Positions 15,000-21,268 of a DNA stretch of 24,146 nt are shown here, piece by piece (the stretch's first letter is position 1; each line of letters begins with the position of its first letter). The stretch is from an uncultured Prevotella sp. GTDB taxonomy: Bacteria > Bacteroidota > Bacteroidia > Bacteroidales > Bacteroidaceae. The position numbers and the translations under genes were made by a program. Location of the stretch: assembly GCA_900557035.1 (NCBI GenBank), contig USRA01000032.1:1-24146 (forward strand). Reading direction: 5' to 3'. Under the pieces are notes generated by a model, which was not told the origin of the DNA, ran no database searches, and saw nothing but the letters and a program-made list of their open reading frames with translations.

Positions 15000-16196
15000 C
15001 TATTTTACAATGTCTGCTGCATAGATTCCCATCGCCTTATAGCCTGTTGGGTTAGGGTGGAGCCAGTCGCTGCTGGCATATTCCCGCTTCATTCTTCTGT
15101 CATCATTCGGATCTTGAAGCAGCTTGGCGAAATCCAGGATGCCATCCACGTTCTTCGCCTGACTTCGGATCCAGTCGTTTACATAGAGTCGGGCAGCTTC
15201 GTGGAAGTGGGTATAATATCCTGCGCCCTTGAAAGGGGTGATGGTGCCCAGATAAACCTTCATTTTCCTTGCCTTCGCCTTCTTCACCATTCCCTGGATG
15301 CTCTCGATGATCTGCCGGGCTACGGTTTCGCTGCTGCCGCTCCTGGCTGCACCGATGTCGTTGACACCCTCGAAGATCACCACCTTCTTCACGCCGCTCT
15401 GCATCAGGATGTCTCTGTCGAAACGTTCTTTGGCGAGGGCTCCGAAACCGCCCGGTACGGTTACGCGGTTGTTGCCGATGCCCAGGTTCAGCACACCTTG
15501 ATTGGTTATCTTATGCTTCAGCTGCAGCATCTCCGACATCACGTCGGGCCATCGGTTCTGGGCATTGTCGGTAGAGCATTTTCCGTCGGTGATGGAGTTT
15601 CCGATGATGGCGATGGCACTCATGTTGTTGTTCATCGTATAGACATCGATGCCGCTGATGTTGTACCAGTGGTTCTCCCGGAAAGCCTTCTCAAAGTTGG
15701 AGTGGGCATTGGTTACTCCCTTCATGATATAAGAGGTGGTGCGGGAACCCATGTGTACGGTCGGCACTTTGGGAGCCGAGGTATAGTTGATGGTGATGGC
15801 TACCCGTTCCAGATTTCTGAGATTGAACTTCAGGGCATCGCTCACAATCTGCTTGCCGGCAGGGATGACGGTCTTGTAGCTGTTGCCGAACTTGAAGTAT
15901 TGTGCCGTTTTGGCATCGATGGCAAAGGAATCCTTGGCATGAGCGATGTAGATGGAGCGGATTTCCACGGATTGCATCGAATAGATGTTACTCAACTTGA
16001 GGCGAATCACGTCACCTCCTATGCTAACCTTTACCACCTGGCGTACCGAACGGTTAGTCATGCAATTGTTATAGGGCATAAATGATTTGACTACAGTTTG
16101 CGGAGCTGTGGCCCAGGTGCCTACCCAGTTCTGTGCAAATGAAACAGTTGATATGGCACAGAACACCATAAAGAAAACTAATAATCTTTTCATCAT
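15000..16196 (-). CDS. Secreted SGNH/GDSL-family hydrolase
   Basis: SGNH hydrolases are serine esterases; secreted ones in gut Bacteroidota often remove acetyl or other acyl groups from glycans. The chosen start (ATG 16196, MMKRLL) gives 398 residues with a signal peptide ending VSFA before QNW. The N-terminal part (WVGTWATAPQTV onward, about 22-190) is a beta-rich accessory domain found in this GDSL subfamily. The catalytic domain has block I IIGNSITDG with Ser201 (GNS instead of the usual GDS), a Gly in NLGIGNN, block III EGVNDIG with Asn279, and block V SDWLHPN with Asp377 and His380. An upstream in-frame ATG at 16232 lies before the promoter and would add 12 residues ahead of the signal peptide, so it is rejected. 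It is divergent from the sugar transporter; the substrate is unknown. Confidence 0.88.
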   Translation of the reverse strand: MMKRLLVFFMVFCAISTVSFAQNWVGTWATAPQTVVKSFMPYNNCMTNRSVRQVVKVSIGGDVIRLKLSNIYSMQSVEIRSIYIAHAKDSFAIDAKTAQYFKFGNSYKTVIPAGKQIVSDALKFNLRNLERVAITINYTSAPKVPTVHMGSRTTSYIMKGVTNAHSNFEKAFRENHWYNISGIDVYTMNNNMSAIAIIGNSITDGKCSTDNAQNRWPDVMSEMLQLKHKITNQGVLNLGIGNNRVTVPGGFGALAKERFDRDILMQSGVKKVVIFEGVNDIGAARSGSSETVARQIIESIQGMVKKAKARKMKVYLGTITPFKGAGYYTHFHEAARLYVNDWIRSQAKNVDGILDFAKLLQDPNDDRRMKREYASSDWLHPNPTGYKAMGIYAADIVK

Positions 16197-16201
16197 ACGT
16201 G

Positions 16202-16233
16202 CAAAGTTAGATAGAAAAGGCAATAAAACCAAG
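16202..16233 (-). promoter_or_regulatory. Predicted promoter of the SGNH gene, abutting the start codon
   Basis: On the minus strand, -33 CTTG (16233-16230) and -7 TAACTTTG (16209-16202) are 20 nt apart. The -7 box ends only 5 nt before the ATG at 16196, so the transcript would have almost no leader. Confidence 0.5.
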
Positions 16234-16259
16234 AAATTTAAAAACTTTTTTCATAAAAC

Positions 16260-16291
16260 TTTGGAGAATATAGAGAAAAGTTGTACCTTTG
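16260..16291 (+). promoter_or_regulatory. Predicted promoter of the sugar transporter gene
   Basis: TTTG at 16260-16263 and TACCTTTG at 16284-16291 are 20 nt apart, a full consensus match, 28 bp before the ATG at 16320. Confidence 0.75.
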
Positions 16292-16319
16292 CCCAAAATT
16301 CTAACTAAAATATAAGTCT

Positions 16320-17528
16320 ATGCAACCAACAAAAAGTTTTGCGATTCCATTGTCGTTTATTGGAATCATGTTTTTCTCTTTGGGCTTTGCCCTGGGTATT
16401 AATTCCTTACTGGTGCCTGTATTGCAGGGCTCGCTGGGTATTTCCAATGCTGCCTCTTATCTCATCATCGCAGCCACCTTCATTCCGTTCCTGATTTTCG
16501 GTTATCCTGCCGGACTCACCATCAAGGCTATCGGTTACAAGAAGACGATGTCGCTGTCGTTTGTCATCTTCGCAGCAGCATTCTATCTCTTCATCCTTTC
16601 TGCAGATGAGAAGAGTTTTCCTCTGTTCCTGCTTGCATCTTTTGTAAGCGGTGCTGCCAATGCCTATCTCCAGGCATCCGTCAATCCTTACATCACCATC
16701 CTGGGTCCTTTGGACAGTGCTGCCAAGCGCATCAGTATGATGGGTATCTGCAACAAGCTGGCTTGGCCAATTCCATCCATGTTCATCGTATGGCTGTTGG
16801 GTAAGGATGTGCATCTCATCGGAATCGAGGATTTGTCTAAGCCTTTCTGGATCATCATCGTAGCTTTCCTGGCTTTGGGTGTTCTGGCATTCCTGGCTCC
16901 ATTACCAGAGGTAAAGGCTGCCGGAGAGGATGATTCTGAGGAGGAGGAGTCTGCTGCCTGCACTTATGCGGCAACCAAGACCTCTGTCTTCCAGTTCACT
17001 CACTTGCTTTTGGGTTGTCTGGCGTTGTTCCTTTATGTAGGTGTTGAGACGGTTTCTCTCGGAACATTGGTAGATTATGCCAATTCTTTGGGTTTGCCTG
17101 GTGCTGCTAATTATGCCTGGATAGCTCCTATCGGTATTGTTATCGGTTATATTTGCGGTATCATTCTGATTCCTAAGTATATCAGTCAGGCAGTAGCCTT
17201 GAAGCTCTGTTCGTTCCTGGCTATAGCTGGTGCATTGCTGGTAGTTCTTACTCCAGCCGAGATTTCTATCTATTTCATCTCATTGATGGCATTGGGTTGT
17301 TCTCTGATGTGGCCTGCCCTCTGGCCATTGGCAATGGCAGATCTGGGTAAGTTTACCAAGTCTGGTTCTTCATTGCTCATCATGGCGATGTTTGGTGGAG
17401 CCGTTCTTCCTACGCTCTATGGAAGTCTGAAGGATGCAGTAGGTGCTCAGCAGGCATATTGGCTCTGTCTCCCTTGCTTCCTCTACATTTTGTATTACAG
17501 CATTCACGGCTACAAGATTCGTTCATAG
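16320..17528 (+). CDS. MFS sugar transporter, GluP/FucP family
   Basis: This inner-membrane major facilitator protein probably imports a monosaccharide (glucose, galactose, fucose or N-acetylglucosamine type) with protons. The 402-residue sequence is mostly hydrophobic and shows the expected two sets of six helices. An acidic cytoplasmic loop (GEDDSEEEES, about residues 202-211) lies between them. Family marks are FFSLGFALGINSLLVPVLQ in helix 1 and NAYLQASVNPYITILGP in helix 4, whose NPYxTxLG wording is typical of FucP, NagP and GluP. SLMWPALWPLAMADLGKFTKSGSS in helix 10 is another match. The residues seen do not settle the sugar. It has its own strong promoter and is divergent from the SGNH gene, so joint glycan use is plausible but not shown. 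Confidence 0.88.
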   Translation: MQPTKSFAIPLSFIGIMFFSLGFALGINSLLVPVLQGSLGISNAASYLIIAATFIPFLIFGYPAGLTIKAIGYKKTMSLSFVIFAAAFYLFILSADEKSFPLFLLASFVSGAANAYLQASVNPYITILGPLDSAAKRISMMGICNKLAWPIPSMFIVWLLGKDVHLIGIEDLSKPFWIIIVAFLALGVLAFLAPLPEVKAAGEDDSEEEESAACTYAATKTSVFQFTHLLLGCLALFLYVGVETVSLGTLVDYANSLGLPGAANYAWIAPIGIVIGYICGIILIPKYISQAVALKLCSFLAIAGALLVVLTPAEISIYFISLMALGCSLMWPALWPLAMADLGKFTKSGSSLLIMAMFGGAVLPTLYGSLKDAVGAQQAYWLCLPCFLYILYYSIHGYKIRS

Positions 17529-17562
17529 TATCGTTTCTTATCAGCTGAGATGATAAAAAAAT

Positions 17563-17613
17563 AAGGTGTATCCTCTATAGCCTTCGATGATGAAAGGCTA
17601 GGGGATACACCTT
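17563..17613 (-). terminator. Terminator T1 after the Rpn gene
   Basis: AAGGTGTATCC (17563-17573) pairs with GGATACACCTT (17603-17613), and an inner stem TAGCCTT/AAGGCTA extends it. On the minus strand the hairpin is followed by TATTTTTTTATC. It begins 5 nt beyond the Rpn stop and can also serve the convergent transporter gene. Its outer arms recur in T2 and T3. Confidence 0.85.
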
Positions 17614-17618
17614 TTATA

Positions 17619-18506
17619 TTATAGTCTTTTAATTTCCTGCTCTGTCAAACCAGTAATTAAAGCTATCTGCTCTATGCTCAATCCATTAGCCAGCATTTTG
17701 CGGGCAATGTTATTTTTCTCTTCAGTTCTACCTTCAGCTCTGCCTTCAGCTCTGCCTTCTTCCATACCTTCCAATCTTGCATTTCCCAGAACGTCATTTT
17801 GAATCATGATGGCATTGATGTGCTCATCGTATGCATAGCGTTCTGCATCCGACATGGAATAGTATTTCAGCTTCTCACGAGCTTCCTGCAGACCTGGCGC
17901 TTGGGTTTCAGGAGAGATGACACCATTCTTCAGATACTCAACCCATTCTTCCAATGGTGATTTAGCCACCTTATTGAATTCATTAACTCGAACCAAAATA
18001 TAGGTTGGGAATATCTCTGAAGGCGATTTCCTCACTATCGTATCTTTCTCCTTGGTGCTAATGATCAGATGGTCTTGGGTATGCAAGCCCACGAAGTTAT
18101 TCTGTCCCACATAGATGTAGTCAGATCCCTTTCCCAGATCAAAGTACAGAATGCTGATGGAATATACTTTCTTCACCTCTTTATATGTATTTCCCAGATT
18201 GATATGCTCTGTAATAGCTTTGGCTACTCCATATAGCACACGCTCCAGGTAATACAGCTCGCTTGTGTTCTGTATCTCGACGATAATGATTTCTCCCTTG
18301 CTGTTTTTCGCCTTGATATCTACCCTGTTGAACTTATCATTAGCCTGTTGCTGGTTACCTTCGCTTTCCAGAATATCAACAATCTTAATAGGTTCATTCA
18401 GAAATACAGTCAGGAAGCCCTCAAGCACACCAAAGTTCGCCTTTTGGCGAAGCAAGCGCTTGATGGCCCAGTCAAATCTTATGTATCTATCTCTTAGCTC
18501 TGTCAT
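17619..18506 (-). CDS. Rpn-family PD-(D/E)XK nuclease (PDDEXK_2, transposase-like)
   Basis: Rpn proteins carry a DNA nuclease domain related to YhgA/PDDEXK_2. E. coli members promote RecA-independent recombination and have been linked to phage defence. Residues 1-110 show the family pattern: YIRFDWAIKRLL at the start, VDIKAKNSKGEIIIVEIQN with Asp63, Glu77 and Gln79 (an E-x-Q form common in this family), and YYLERVLYGVAKAI. Residues 245-263 are a repetitive Glu-Gly-Arg linker (EGMEEGRAEGRAEGRTEE) made by a 12-bp tandem DNA repeat. The C-terminal ARKMLANGLSIEQIALITGL is HTH-like. At 295 residues it is full length. A strong AAGGAGG ribosome site lies 5 nt before ATG 18506. Upstream and downstream sequences match those of the neighbouring two-gene unit. 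Confidence 0.9.
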   Translation of the reverse strand: MTELRDRYIRFDWAIKRLLRQKANFGVLEGFLTVFLNEPIKIVDILESEGNQQQANDKFNRVDIKAKNSKGEIIIVEIQNTSELYYLERVLYGVAKAITEHINLGNTYKEVKKVYSISILYFDLGKGSDYIYVGQNNFVGLHTQDHLIISTKEKDTIVRKSPSEIFPTYILVRVNEFNKVAKSPLEEWVEYLKNGVISPETQAPGLQEAREKLKYYSMSDAERYAYDEHINAIMIQNDVLGNARLEGMEEGRAEGRAEGRTEEKNNIARKMLANGLSIEQIALITGLTEQEIKRL

Positions 18507-18541
18507 ATTTGCCTCCTTATTTTAATAATTCAACTTTCGTG

Positions 18542-18617
18542 CTGCAAAGATTATGCTAGCGAGCGTGATATAAGCTTGCTTACAAATTGCCGAGCGCTGC
18601 TAATCTTCTGCAAAGAT
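18542..18617. repeat. 66-bp structured insertion bounded by a 10-bp direct repeat
   Basis: CTGCAAAGAT occurs at 18542-18551 and 18608-18617, while R2 has it once, so R1 carries 66 extra bases. These can fold: AGATTA, GC, AGCG (18548-18561, with two bulged T) pair with CGCT, GC, TAATCT (18595-18606). Inside, TAAGC-TT-GCTTA (18571-18582) forms a second hairpin. The insertion lies in the predicted 5' untranslated region of the Rpn mRNA. Confidence 0.75.
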
Positions 18618-18642
18618 ACGCTTTTCTTCTGAAAGATGCAAG
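18611..18642 (-). promoter_or_regulatory. Predicted promoter of the Rpn gene
   Basis: On the minus strand, -33 CTTG (18642-18639) and -7 TATCTTTG (18618-18611) are 20 nt apart. The same pair and spacing occur in R2. Confidence 0.6.
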
Positions 18643-18687
18643 GAATTATTGGAAAATATTTGAGGCTGAGGAAGATAAAAAGAAAAA

Positions 18688-18731
18688 GGTGTGTCCCGCT
18701 TGCCCGATATATGGGGCAAGAAGGATACACC
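18688..18731 (-). terminator. Terminator T2 after the ADP-ribosyltransferase-like gene
   Basis: GGTGTGTCC (18688-18696) pairs with GGATACACC (18723-18731), and the inner stem CTTGCCC/GGGCAAG is perfect. On the minus strand it is followed by TTTTTCTTTTTATC. One outer pair is A-C in minus-strand RNA. The hairpin begins 9 nt beyond the stop at 18740. Confidence 0.85.
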
Positions 18732-18739
18732 ATTTTATA

Positions 18740-19360
18740 TTATGGGTTAGGATAATCTTGATTGATACCTCTAGGAAGAAAATAACCCTTGATGCAATTT
18801 GGATTGCAGACACATATCTGAATATGATTCTTTTCTCTGAATCCTGCATTAGGATATAGTTCCTGCCCTTCCCAAAATACACCTTTTACAGAATCATAAG
18901 GATGGGCATTAGCCTTTTTGTTGTATGTTAATGCTGTTTGAACAACAGCACAATCCAATTTTCTAATCAGTAAATCTGTAGATTTACCGATAGATGTATT
19001 TTTGGGTAATTCTAATCCTGACTCTTTATAAAGTTCAACCATAGACTCATACGCATCTTTTAATTCCTGAAGATAAGAACTGTCCGTAAGGTCAAAACAA
19101 TAACCTAAGTCTATTATTGCTCCAACAACAGCCGGTTCTTTTACTTGCGAATTTCTTCTTTTTGCTAAATCTTTAGCCCATAGCCAAGCTCTTTCTTCGT
19201 TATTCTCCCAAAAGTAAATACCATTACCTAACCAGTCATAGTCATTAGTACTGGAAAGAAGATCGGTCTTTCCAGCAACTACGGCATCGACAACAGACTT
19301 GTCGCAACCATGAAATCCAATTACCAGGTTGGAGCGCCTTGAATACAAAGACTTGTCCAT
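18740..19360 (-). CDS. PARP/ADP-ribosyltransferase-like protein, possible toxin
   Basis: I know no experimentally named gene here. The 206-residue soluble protein starts with VIGFHGCDKSVVDAVVAG, then STNDYDWLGNGIYFWENN (37-54). This resembles the PARP pattern of an HG-box followed by GKGIYFA. Near the C-terminus, NHIQICVCNPNCIKGYF (178-194) resembles the PARP strand with NEY and NP motifs. On that reading the triad would be His17, Tyr49 and Gln181, that is H-Y-Q instead of H-Y-E. NAD-dependent ADP-ribosylation is therefore a fold-based inference only. The gene follows a 47-residue ORF by 4 nt and is bounded by near-identical repeats R1 and R2, as in mobile toxin-antitoxin or defence cassettes. 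It looks more A/T-rich than the housekeeping genes. No signal peptide or membrane segment is seen. Confidence 0.7.
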   Translation of the reverse strand: MDKSLYSRRSNLVIGFHGCDKSVVDAVVAGKTDLLSSTNDYDWLGNGIYFWENNEERAWLWAKDLAKRRNSQVKEPAVVGAIIDLGYCFDLTDSSYLQELKDAYESMVELYKESGLELPKNTSIGKSTDLLIRKLDCAVVQTALTYNKKANAHPYDSVKGVFWEGQELYPNAGFREKNHIQICVCNPNCIKGYFLPRGINQDYPNP

Positions 19361-19364
19361 AGTT

Positions 19365-19508
19365 TTATCTCAAATGTGGTGCAACTTCTCCGTTTGGCAA
19401 CAAGATTCCTGCCTCAATGAGAAATTTTCTTGCTGCTTCTTTACTGGCAGTAGAAGCCTTTCTTACAGCCTCTAATCTTTCTTGTCTTTTGCTATCAAAT
19501 AAATCCAT
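19365..19508 (-). CDS. Small ORF upstream of the ADP-ribosyltransferase-like gene, possible antitoxin
   Basis: This 47-residue ORF reads MDLFDSKRQERLEAVRKAST at its start, then SKEAARKFLIEAGILLPNG, and ends EVAPHLR. It is charged and probably helical, with a short hydrophobic FLIEAGILL patch. It is supported by a strong Shine-Dalgarno (AAGGAGG, 6 nt before the ATG at 19508), a consensus-like promoter, and a 4-nt gap to the next start that suggests translational coupling. I do not recognise a named family. A small first gene before a putative toxin is the usual antitoxin position, but nothing in the sequence proves this role. Confidence 0.7.
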   Translation of the reverse strand: MDLFDSKRQERLEAVRKASTASKEAARKFLIEAGILLPNGEVAPHLR

Positions 19509-19547
19509 ATTCTACCTCCTTATTTTAATGATTCAACTTTCGTGCTG

Positions 19548-19579
19548 CAAAGATACGCTTTTCTTCTGAAAGAAGCAAG
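19548..19579 (-). promoter_or_regulatory. Predicted promoter of the small ORF / ADP-ribosyltransferase-like pair
   Basis: On the minus strand, -33 CTTG (19579-19576) and -7 TATCTTTG (19555-19548) are 20 nt apart, 39 bp before the ATG. Confidence 0.6.
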
Positions 19580-19622
19580 GAATTATTGAAAAATGTTTGA
19601 GGGTGAGGGAGATAAAAAGAAA

Positions 19623-19671
19623 AAGGTGTATCCTCGCTTGCCCGATGAATGGGGCAAGAAGGATACACCTT
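19623..19671 (-). terminator. Terminator T3 after the susD-like gene
   Basis: AAGGTGTATCCT (19623-19634) pairs perfectly with AGGATACACCTT (19660-19671). The inner stem CTTGCCC/GGGCAAG is also perfect, and a TTTTTCTTTTTATC-type tract follows on the minus strand. It starts 28 nt beyond the susD stop. Confidence 0.88.
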
Positions 19672-19699
19672 AATCATGTATTCTTATGAGAGTAAGTGA

Positions 19700-21250
19700 T
19701 TACTCACCATATTGGTCATTCTGCTTAATATTAGGGTTTGCATTGATTTCGCTCTGAGGAATAGCAGAAATTGCTTTGTAATAGTCACGATCGAATGACT
19801 TTTCCTCTGAGTTCAAAATCTGGTGCCAACCTTGATCAGCTTCGCTAGTATAACGAACAATCTTCTCATTGCGACGGAGACAATCGAAGTAACGATGGCC
19901 TTCACCAACTAATTCCTTACGACGCTCAATAGAGATTCGTTCTGCTGTGATGTTTTCAGCTGTTACAAGCTTAGATTCATCAGAGGTACGATTCTCAATA
20001 ATTGCATTGAGATACTCAGCTGCCTTTGTCTTGTTACCAAGATTAAAAGCACACTCAGCAGCTGTCAAATATACCTCAGAAAGACGCATCATAGGTACGT
20101 TAGAGTAACGTGGATCACCATTTACTGCTGGAATTTTGTTCAACCAAACTTTGTTGTCGCCATAAACTGCCTGGTTATCTGGATTCAGAGATGCCAAGAA
20201 TACGTTATTACGAACATCCTTTGGATCTGAAGATAACATATCTACAAAACTCTTAGTAGCAACAACATCACTATATCCTACATGGTCATCACTATTCTCG
20301 TTGTACAGATATCCTATACCTTCACGGTCTGTCCAGTCAGTATTGTCATTGATCAGGATTTCAAAAATCATCTCATTTTCATGAGCAGCATTTGTTTTAT
20401 ACCAAGCATTTACATACTGGTCCTTTGTCCACAACTGGTAAGGAGAGTTCTTGATAATATCTTCTGAAACATTCAGAGCCTTTTCCCATTCACCCATTGT
20501 CAGATAAACACGAGCAAGGAGTGTCTTAGCTGCCCAAACATTGATATAACCTTGGTCTTTATCCTCTGTTAATGCATTAGAATTGATGGCCTCAGTTAAA
20601 TCTTTGAGAACTTGTTCGTAGTTCTCTTTGACTGTCAAACGTGGCAACTGGCAAGTAGTAATGTCTGCCGCAGAAACAACATTCTCAGTAAATGGAACAC
20701 CCAATGATGCACCATTATCCTCTGTATAAGTTTTACCATAAATGCGTGCCATATCAAAGAGGGCCATTGCGCGAAGAACCAAAGCTTGGCTCTTGTAATT
20801 TGCTATAGTTGCTGCAGCTTCGTCTTTATCTTCAAGTTGACCATCAGCAGCAGCGATAATGCGATTTGCACGTCCCATAACAATATAAGGTGACTGCCAA
20901 ATTGCATTGCCGGAGAATCCTGTACCCGTAGTGTATTGCATGAGATAGTAGAATGAAGCACGGTTACTGTTTGTACCAGCTATTTCATTACTCTGCATAT
21001 CATCTGCATGAACATCGCCATATAGGAACATACGGGCTCCATAATAATCAATTAAAGTACTATTGCCCTTTAAACCAGCATACAAACCCGCAACAGCAGT
21101 TCCCATGTTGTCGCTATTTGTGATACCTTCCTTTTCCTCTACACCATCAGATGGTTCAAGGTCAAGCCAGTTGTTTACGCAGGAAGTCAGGACTGTTGCT
21201 GACAATGTTGCGCAAAGTGTTGCTTTATATATAAATTTAAATACTTTCAT
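19700..21250 (-). CDS. SusD/RagB-family outer-membrane glycan-binding lipoprotein
   Basis: SusD-like proteins sit as a lid over the SusC pore on the cell surface and bind the incoming glycan or peptide. From ATG 21250 (MKVFKFIYK) the protein has 516 residues with a lipoprotein signal ending in lipobox LTSC, the lipidated Cys at about residue 24. An ATG 12 bp upstream (21262, MIRQMKVF) is also possible and lies 6 nt after the susC stop. RagB/SusD features seen are NWLDLEPSDG after the Cys, YKSQALVLRAMALFDMARIYG (TPR region), ARVYLTMGEWEKALNVSEDII, VPMMRLSEVYLTAAECAFNLGN and the C-terminal RRKELVGEGHRYFDCLRR. The susC-like gene directly upstream completes the pair. The ligand cannot be read from sequence. 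Confidence 0.95.
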   Translation of the reverse strand: MKVFKFIYKATLCATLSATVLTSCVNNWLDLEPSDGVEEKEGITNSDNMGTAVAGLYAGLKGNSTLIDYYGARMFLYGDVHADDMQSNEIAGTNSNRASFYYLMQYTTGTGFSGNAIWQSPYIVMGRANRIIAAADGQLEDKDEAAATIANYKSQALVLRAMALFDMARIYGKTYTEDNGASLGVPFTENVVSAADITTCQLPRLTVKENYEQVLKDLTEAINSNALTEDKDQGYINVWAAKTLLARVYLTMGEWEKALNVSEDIIKNSPYQLWTKDQYVNAWYKTNAAHENEMIFEILINDNTDWTDREGIGYLYNENSDDHVGYSDVVATKSFVDMLSSDPKDVRNNVFLASLNPDNQAVYGDNKVWLNKIPAVNGDPRYSNVPMMRLSEVYLTAAECAFNLGNKTKAAEYLNAIIENRTSDESKLVTAENITAERISIERRKELVGEGHRYFDCLRRNEKIVRYTSEADQGWHQILNSEEKSFDRDYYKAISAIPQSEINANPNIKQNDQYGE

Positions 21251-21268
21251 TTGTCTAATCATTTTTGT

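Larger units (their letters stand above)
18512..18731 (-). repeat. Flank repeat R1 (terminator, promoter, ribosome site) with insertion
   Basis: R1 matches R2 (19515-19671) along its length apart from about ten single differences and one 66-bp insertion. In minus-strand order it holds hairpin T2, an A/T-rich spacer, a promoter, the insertion, GCACGAAAGTTGAAT and AAGGAGG. It both ends the unit upstream (ADP-ribosyltransferase-like gene) and starts the Rpn gene. The 233-bp gap 18507-18739 contains nothing else I can recognise. Confidence 0.9.
19515..19671 (-). repeat. Flank repeat R2 (terminator, promoter, ribosome site)
   Basis: R2 is the uninterrupted copy of R1. In minus-strand order it has hairpin T3, the spacer with GATAAAAAGAAAAAGG on the plus strand, the promoter, GCACGAAAGTTGAAT and AAGGAGG. 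It ends the susD transcript and starts the small ORF. The gap 19509-19699 holds only this element. Confidence 0.9.

Noticed and set aside
15057..16085. 342-codon plus-strand open frame
   Set aside because: It is fully antisense to the SGNH gene, which has a signal peptide and all catalytic blocks.
17619..18506. Rpn gene as evidence of a transposon
   Set aside because: The family is often labelled transposase, but no terminal inverted repeats or target duplication frame the gene; the only repeats are the R-type flanks.
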